From: Casuarina equisetifolia
Lineage: Eukaryota; Streptophyta; Magnoliopsida; Fagales; Casuarinaceae
Length of the DNA stretch: 64,000 bases
Assembly: GCA_028551475.1 (NCBI GenBank)
Contig: CM052361.1
Coordinates: forward strand, 12,779,501-12,843,500
Reading direction: 5' to 3'
Part shown: positions 58,701 through 64,000 of the stretch, in pieces
Layout of the letters: each line of letters opens with the position of its first letter
Numbering within the stretch: the stretch's first letter is position 1
The notes under the pieces: generated by a model
The model's input: only the letters and a program-made list of their open reading frames with translations
Databases searched by the model: none
What the model was told of the DNA's origin: nothing
Position numbers and translations under genes: made by a program

Positions 58701-60024
58701 GAGGTTCAATTGAATGGGACAGAGACCCTGACACCCATGACTATGGTGGCTGGTCTGGTGGACGGATATCTGGCAGAGGTAGCGCCCGATGTTAATTTGA
58801 AGTTGCAAAAGTTACAGGCTTTGGCTGCTGTTATCCCTGATTATGCTCGGCCCCTTGACGATGGTATCTATCATGCAATTGATATATACCTTAAGGTAAG
58901 AAAATCGTCAATAATTGAAGTATCCCATATATATAAATTTGGCTTCTGATTCCTTTACCCGGATGGAATTTCAACTTGAATCTTGAATCCGAAATCATAA
59001 GAAATTTCGTTGATATCTTTACACGTTCATAAAAGGCCTACTTAGCAAAGAGGATCAAGATTGAAATTAAACCGTGAGATTCTTATTTGTACTCAGAATT
59101 TTGAAGAGTTTCATTCTCTTAGCATCGGTTTTCTGCCACCTGACATCTTAGTTTGATGCGTTACATCCAATATTTAGAATGTCCCTGACAAGTTTGTTTG
59201 ACAAACTAAGATTTCACTGAAACTTACTAGAATCTCCTGCTTGATCATCCTTTGCATTGCATGGATAAGAAGAAAAATTCATGTCGCAATCTCAAAACCT
59301 TTATTCTCCTCTCCTAGTACTAAGAAAGACAATTATGCCTATGCCTAGAGTTAGCAGCGCACATTTGAAGTTTTAAGATCACAGCTCCTAGAAAGATGCG
59401 TGTTCCGCAAATGAGTTTATAGCCGTGTGATAAAGGATGTATATTACATATCATAATTCCTTCCCTTAGAAGAAGCAACTAACGTTTTCAGCATGTCCTG
59501 TATAAAAGTGAAGAATGTGGTAGTGGTGCCTGTTTATGACAATGCTAACAGCATCACGTATTTCATGATTTCAGGCCCATCCCTGGCTAACTGATTCTGA
59601 GAGGGAGCAACTCTGTAGGCTTATGAACTGCCAGAAGCTCTCTCTGGAAGCCAGCACCCATGCAGCCCAGAACGAGAGGCTACCTCTTCGAGTAATTGTG
59701 CAAGTCCTCTTCTTCGAACAGCTTCGACTCCGGACTTCAATTTCTGGTTGGTTCTTTGTGTCTGACAATCTTGAGAACTCTCAAAATCCCAGTGGAAACC
59801 TTGGGCTTCCCAAAAATGATGGCTCCCGTCAAGTGGACGTTGTTGAAGACCGAGTAGTGGGGGTTGATAACATAAACGAGCGTATTTCAGAGCTTGAAAA
59901 GGAGTGTAAAAACATGAAAACGGAAATTAAGAAGTTGATGAAGACGAAGAGAAGTTGGTTCATTCTTCCCAAAAAATTAGGTTTTGGGAGAAGATCACCG
60001 CCTTGCAATTCAAAAGAATCATAG
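55754..60024 (+). CDS. BTB/POZ-NPH3 domain protein
   Basis: NPH3/RPT2-family proteins act as CUL3 E3-ligase adaptors or plasma-membrane scaffolds in phototropin signalling and PIN-dependent growth. Four coding exons: 55,754-55,812 ([19 protein letters not shown]), 57,319-57,388 ([17 protein letters not shown]), 57,681-58,895 and 59,575-60,024. All junctions are GT..AG, and exon phases join cleanly (TG|G makes Trp20). The total is 597 residues, normal for the family. BTB domain about 30-105 ([13 protein letters not shown]). NPH3 domain from about 211 ([19 protein letters not shown]) to the family signature [19 protein letters not shown] and [16 protein letters not shown]-terminal coiled coil ([18 protein letters not shown]) and a basic tail follow. 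It is closest in wording to the At5g03250/At1g67900 subgroup, but the subgroup is inferred from memory. Confidence 0.95.
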
Positions 60025-60529
60025 TTCTGCCATTTAGAGGCATCGGCATCATCGAAGAACGGACCCAAGGAAACAAAACATGGAAGTTGAGGTGCTTCGT
60101 CGCATTTTGAAGGCCAAGTTACTGGATATATCTTTTTGTACTATTATCGTACCTTGTCCTATTTGTTGAATGCCAGATAGCTGCCATAGTGGCATCGTTT
60201 TATCTGCCGAGTAGGTACGATCAAAGCGCTGGTTGTTTAGGATTTAGGTTGTAGGCCAATTAGTTCATTAATTTATTCTCACAGATTAAAGATCACTACA
60301 TTACTAAGCTTGTGAGTTATTTATGGGTAAATGTTTCTGTACAGCACAGCTCCAAAAAGTGGAGTAGCTGGATCAGGATTTGTTGTGGCATTCATTCCAT
60401 GCCTTTAGAGCCCTTTATTCTTCTGCTTTGACTTCGATGTAACAGCTGTTGTGCTTATTAGATGATCCTTACTTTTCTACTTAGTAATTGCTTCCTTAGA
60501 GAGTTTAGAAATTGGGTTAATGACAATGG
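60025..60529 (+). other. 3' flank of the NPH3 gene
   Basis: Likely 3' untranslated region followed by spacer. No clear AATAAA was picked out and no other feature is supported. Confidence 0.5.
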
Positions 60530-61201
60530 TGTTGGGTTTATAAGGCCCAACAATATTCTTGTACTCAAATATGACTAATTGCCTAGCCTATAGCACCTAC
60601 TACACAACCAAGTGCAATACTTCATGTTTACCCATCTATCCATGTTGCCGAGGGAAGTCCTTTATGGGCTTAATGTGGAGGGGGCTTGGGAGGGCTAGCT
60701 TGATTCCCTAGCCTAAGTGGGTAATCGGTGCTTCGTTAGGGTTAAAATAATAAGGTTACACTCTAGCTATCAATTATAGCTATTAGCTTACTGGTAGTAT
60801 TTGACAATCCTTACAACTAGTATTTTAGAGTGAGGTTGCAATTTTACGCTTCGTTAATACTTTGGATAGGGGAAAGGGGAAGAGAGATTGTTGGGTTTAT
60901 TGGACCCAACAATACCTTTGTACTTAAATGGGAATAATCACTTAACCCACAACACTTGGGTTATAGTTAAGTGCAATACTTTATGTCCACCCATCACTTA
61001 GTGTGGGACTTAACATTGCCAAAGGTGAGTTATTAAATGGGGTCCTTTGTGGGCTTGGTGTGGAAGGGGCTTAAGTGTGCTGACTTGAGTGTCATGGTCC
61101 AAATGGACAATTAGTACTTAGATACATTTCAAATAATAAGGTTACGCCTTGGTTATTAGCTATAACTTTTGTCCTATTAGTAGTTGATGATAATCCTTAT
61201 G
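60530..61201 (+). mobile_element. TRIM-like miniature LTR element
   Basis: Two direct repeats, 60,530-60,815 and 60,889-61,201, each starting TGTTGGGTTTAT and related throughout (perhaps two thirds identical). Only 73 bp lie between them. That spacer begins with a worn tRNA-Met-type primer site (TAGTATTTTAGAG at 60,818). It ends in a long polypurine tract (GGGGAAAGGGGAAGAGAGA) directly before the second repeat. No coding capacity. The architecture fits a terminal-repeat retrotransposon in miniature; target duplications were not found. Confidence 0.55.
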
Positions 61202-61994
61202 GGAGAAACCTAATAACTAACGATAGGATGAAGTCCATAACTTCATATGATAGATCAATCTATCCCAAATATAGTAGAAAAATATTGAAAGGAACTATGG
61301 TGATAGAAGGGGGACATGAAAGTAGGTAAAACTGGGTCAAACATATGGTAGAAGTATAAGCCAATCCACAAATAGCAATAGCATATGTTTTGCATGTGTC
61401 ATTAAATGAGGTCCTATACAAGTACACGAGCCATTTGGCTTGTGTCTTAATTCATGAGAAGCTTAAATACTCTTGCCTTGACAAGTGATTTAATCTCAAT
61501 AGAGAACTTTGTGGTGGTTGTTTAAATTTAATTTGTTTTCTCTTTAGTGTTATGAGAATTACCTCATGCATGCTATATCATCAAAGTAGTGTATACAAGA
61601 TGAAAAGTTTGCTCCAACTACACCTTAGCAAGTTTTAGCAAGGTATGAAAGCAGATCTCTTTTATGTTCTTTCATTCTTTTTCTTTTTTTCTTTTTTCTT
61701 TTTTTCTTTTTTTTTTTTCTTTTCTTTCTTATTTTGTAAAACATGCCTTCTTACTCTAGGCATTTTAGTGAATGGCAATAACATTTTCTTTGTTATCAAA
61801 TGTGAAAGCAACTTCTTTCATCTCTAGACCATGCATTTATTAATGCAGGTAAACTTGTATTTATTGTCACTCCAAAAGTTAAAAACAAAAATTTGCTTCA
61901 ACATATTTTTAGCTATATTTCCAACACTAAACAATCAGTTTTAGTAGCCACTTAATTGCACTCCACATGAGTTTAAGTTAATTGTAGCTTAATA
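61202..61994. other. Spacer with poly-T/C tract
   Basis: AT-rich. 61,669-61,730 is an impure TTTTTC tract, which explains the Phe/Ser-only open frame there. No gene recognised. Confidence 0.5.
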
Positions 61995-62342
61995 TATTGG
62001 CTGAGTTGTAAGTGTATGGCAACTAGTTCTTGTGAATTAGTTTTGATGCTAGGTTTATTAAAGGACATGTAAGTTGATGTGCCTTGATTCGTAATTCTTT
62101 ATTATGATAATGAAGCAACATAAAAGTTAGCTAAAAATCTTGTGTAACATTAGCATATAAAGTACATTGATATCAATTGTCATTTTATTTACAAGAAGAC
62201 TAGACATGGCTTTATGATTATTGCACATGGTAGGGCTCTTAATCAACCAACTAACGTTTTGCATAAGCCATTGAGTATGTACCAATGTTGCTATCTCTTC
62301 TCCAAGCTTGGGGTGTTGGACTTCTATAGACTACAAGCTTAA
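61995..62342 (+). pseudogene. Copia RNase H relic (Copia-G)
   Basis: In one frame, with five stops: ATSSCELVLMLGLLKDM, ILYYDNEAT, KYIDINCHFI, LHKPL and LFSKLGVLDFY, the last third of Copia RNase H. It is followed at 62,353-62,372 by a polypurine tract (AGGAGGGATGGGGAAGGAGG), where the 3' LTR should begin. Upstream domains were not found. Confidence 0.75.
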
Positions 62343-62352
62343 AGGTGGGTTT

Positions 62353-62372
62353 AGGAGGGATGGGGAAGGAGG
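62353..62372 (+). other. Polypurine tract of Copia-G
   Basis: A purine-only stretch with one T, followed by TGTAGAGATTAG, a likely LTR start. Confidence 0.5.
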
Positions 62373-64000
62373 TGTAGAGATTAGTAGCTTATAATCATGG
62401 TAGAAAGTTATTAATGAAAAAGGTCCTAGATTGGCATTAGGTTTACTTACCTTTCTAGGTTTCCCTAATTGTATTGCATTTGGTTTACTTATCTCTTTAG
62501 GTTACTTCCCTTGATTTTTCTATAGTTTTCGTAAAAGGTTGTTTTATTAGTTTAAGTTTATAACATGGTTAATATAAAATTAATGTAAATTCTTATAATA
62601 CTTGCAAAACCATTGTATTTATCCAAAACTCTAACTTTTTATTTGTTCATAGACATGTTAGAGAGTTGTACACAATTTGGTGTCTTATCTCACCAAATAA
62701 TGTCATTTTGGATAAGATAGCATAGGTGTAGCTTTTCTTAAGGAAAACAAATTTGTATATACATTGTGTTCTTATATGGTTATTGTAACTTTTAAGGATC
62801 TAATAAACTATTTTTCCTAATTTTCTCTTACCTTTTAAATTTATCCTTCATGAATACTTGATGTGGTATTTTGTAATTATGTATCAAGCATGTTGTTCCT
62901 CCATGTATTAGACTTTTGCAACAGTTATATTTCTTCTAGTCATCTTTTGTGATTGTCTTTAGTAATTGAGTTAGAGTATTTCTTACAAAAGCATTCGTTT
63001 ATCAAGTGGTGAAAGCAAGTTTGAAGCCTCAACTTTACCTGTTGCCATCCCTCACATGGTTTAAAATTTTAAATCAATGGCAACTCCAACAATGTTGAAT
63101 CCTTCATATTAACCTCATCTAACAATTAGTTGATGTCTTCATGGCCATTTTTGTTCCTTAGCTTCTCATTGACCCAAAAATCACCCTTTATGGAGGAAGA
63201 AGATATGAATTGTTCTAAGCTCATGCGACAAGCTTAGATTTATTAAGGGGGCTCTTTCCTAATTGCTAGTAAAGGTTTTTGTGTAGCTTAGTAGGACAAA
63301 TGCAACTACATTATCCTTTCATAACTTATGAATTTGGTGACCCCTAAAATTGTAAATGTAATCTCATTCACAAATAACATAGTCAAGAATTAGAAGGTTG
63401 GAAAAAAGGTATAACAACATGAATGGCCTTTGGTTATATGATTTAGAATAGCAAATCATGGAAACAAAGCAAGGGAATGACTATGTTACTTGGTGTTTTG
63501 CTCAATTGTGCTATCTTTGGTGTAAGTTGGATTGTTGCATGCCTCTATGAAGTGCAAATATGTAAGATGCATGTGCAAAGTAGATATATAGCTTGCATAA
63601 GTAAGAAATAGATGGAAGCTCATCAAGTTTCTCAAGGATCTTTAGCCGATTTATAACACTACTTACCATAAATGAAAAGAGACACACCATTCATCTGGTT
63701 GGTGGCACATCCTTAGTTTAGGAAACTATTAGGTTCTAGGAATAAGGAAAAGGGTATTAAGCCATGGCTAGTGAAATTGATCCATGCATCCCTTTTTCAT
63801 GTATTCTACACCATCAACCCTATTTAGGCTAGATTTGGATAAATGGGCCTTACACCCACTTTTGAGCATCATCAGAAGATTGGTCACACCAAAAGCAAGT
63901 ATTAATAACTTTTAAGGTTTTTGAACAAGCCTAAAAATAAGAAAAAAAGGAATAACTATGTTGCAAAGAAACGAGACCTTAGTCTTGAACACCTAAATGA
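62373..64000 (+). other. Possible Copia-G 3' LTR, then unassigned DNA
   Basis: By position an LTR should start at 62,373 (TGTAGAGATTAGTAG), but its end cannot be defined without a partner. From about 62,900 to 64,000 the DNA is AT-rich, with no open frame of note and no recognised domain. Confidence 0.35.

Noticed and set aside
61645..61827. 60-codon frame of mostly Phe and Ser
   Set aside because: It is a by-product of an impure T/C tract.

Overview
The window is plant nuclear DNA, most likely from a dicot. Its genes have spliced exons with GT..AG introns, its LTR retrotransposons are of plant Copia and Athila-like Gypsy types, and it carries a clade-C auxin response factor with a miR160 site and a BTB-NPH3 gene. 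I do not name a species. Two regimes are visible. About 1-40.3 kb is an AT-rich nest of retrotransposons and their relics, with one broken stress-type AP2 gene in a gap. About 40.4-60.5 kb is a gene-bearing stretch with two intact genes. 60.5-64 kb returns to small retroelement relics.

Layout. (1) 1-14,347: a decayed minus-strand Copia (Copia-A). It runs off the left edge, and its 5' LTR is at 14,148-14,347. It is split inside gag by a 9.9-kb Athila-type Gypsy element (2,741-12,645) with near-identical LTRs, a tRNA-Asp primer site and many coding lesions. (2) 15.0-18.3 kb: a frameshifted DREB2-like AP2/ERF pseudogene on the minus strand, a second fragment of its 3' tail, and a three-copy ~200-bp tandem repeat in its probable intron. 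(3) 20.8-28.17 kb: a decayed minus-strand Copia (Copia-F) whose integrase is split by a young 5.2-kb Copia (Copia-B, 21,010-26,204), flanked by the 5-bp duplication ACCAA. (4) 28,171-~40,340: a third old minus-strand Copia (Copia-E). Its two related LTRs now lie about 12 kb apart because a solo LTR (31,852-33,460, flanked by GTAAC) and a plus-strand Tnt1-like Copia (Copia-D, from 34,887) landed inside it. (5) 46,011-48,992, minus: an ARF10/16-type gene of three coding exons, 704 codons, with a miR160 complementary site. (6) 55,754-60,024, plus: a BTB/POZ-NPH3 family gene of four coding exons, 597 codons. (7) 60,530-61,201: a TRIM-like miniature LTR element, followed by a Copia RNase H relic near 62.0-62.3 kb.

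How the genes relate. The ARF is predicted to be a nuclear repressor-type auxin transcription factor under miR160 control. The NPH3 protein belongs to the family of CUL3-adaptor and plasma-membrane-associated proteins that includes regulators of phototropism and auxin transport. Their closeness may be chance. Everything else is transposon biology. Nearly all nonsense codons in the two young elements are of the kind made by C-to-T change, which fits methylated, silenced DNA. I found no wholly new system. The least ordinary items are the reconstructed nest, the mismatch between young LTRs and heavily damaged coding DNA in the Gypsy, the TRIM-like element, and a miR399-like hairpin beside an LTR at 40.36 kb.
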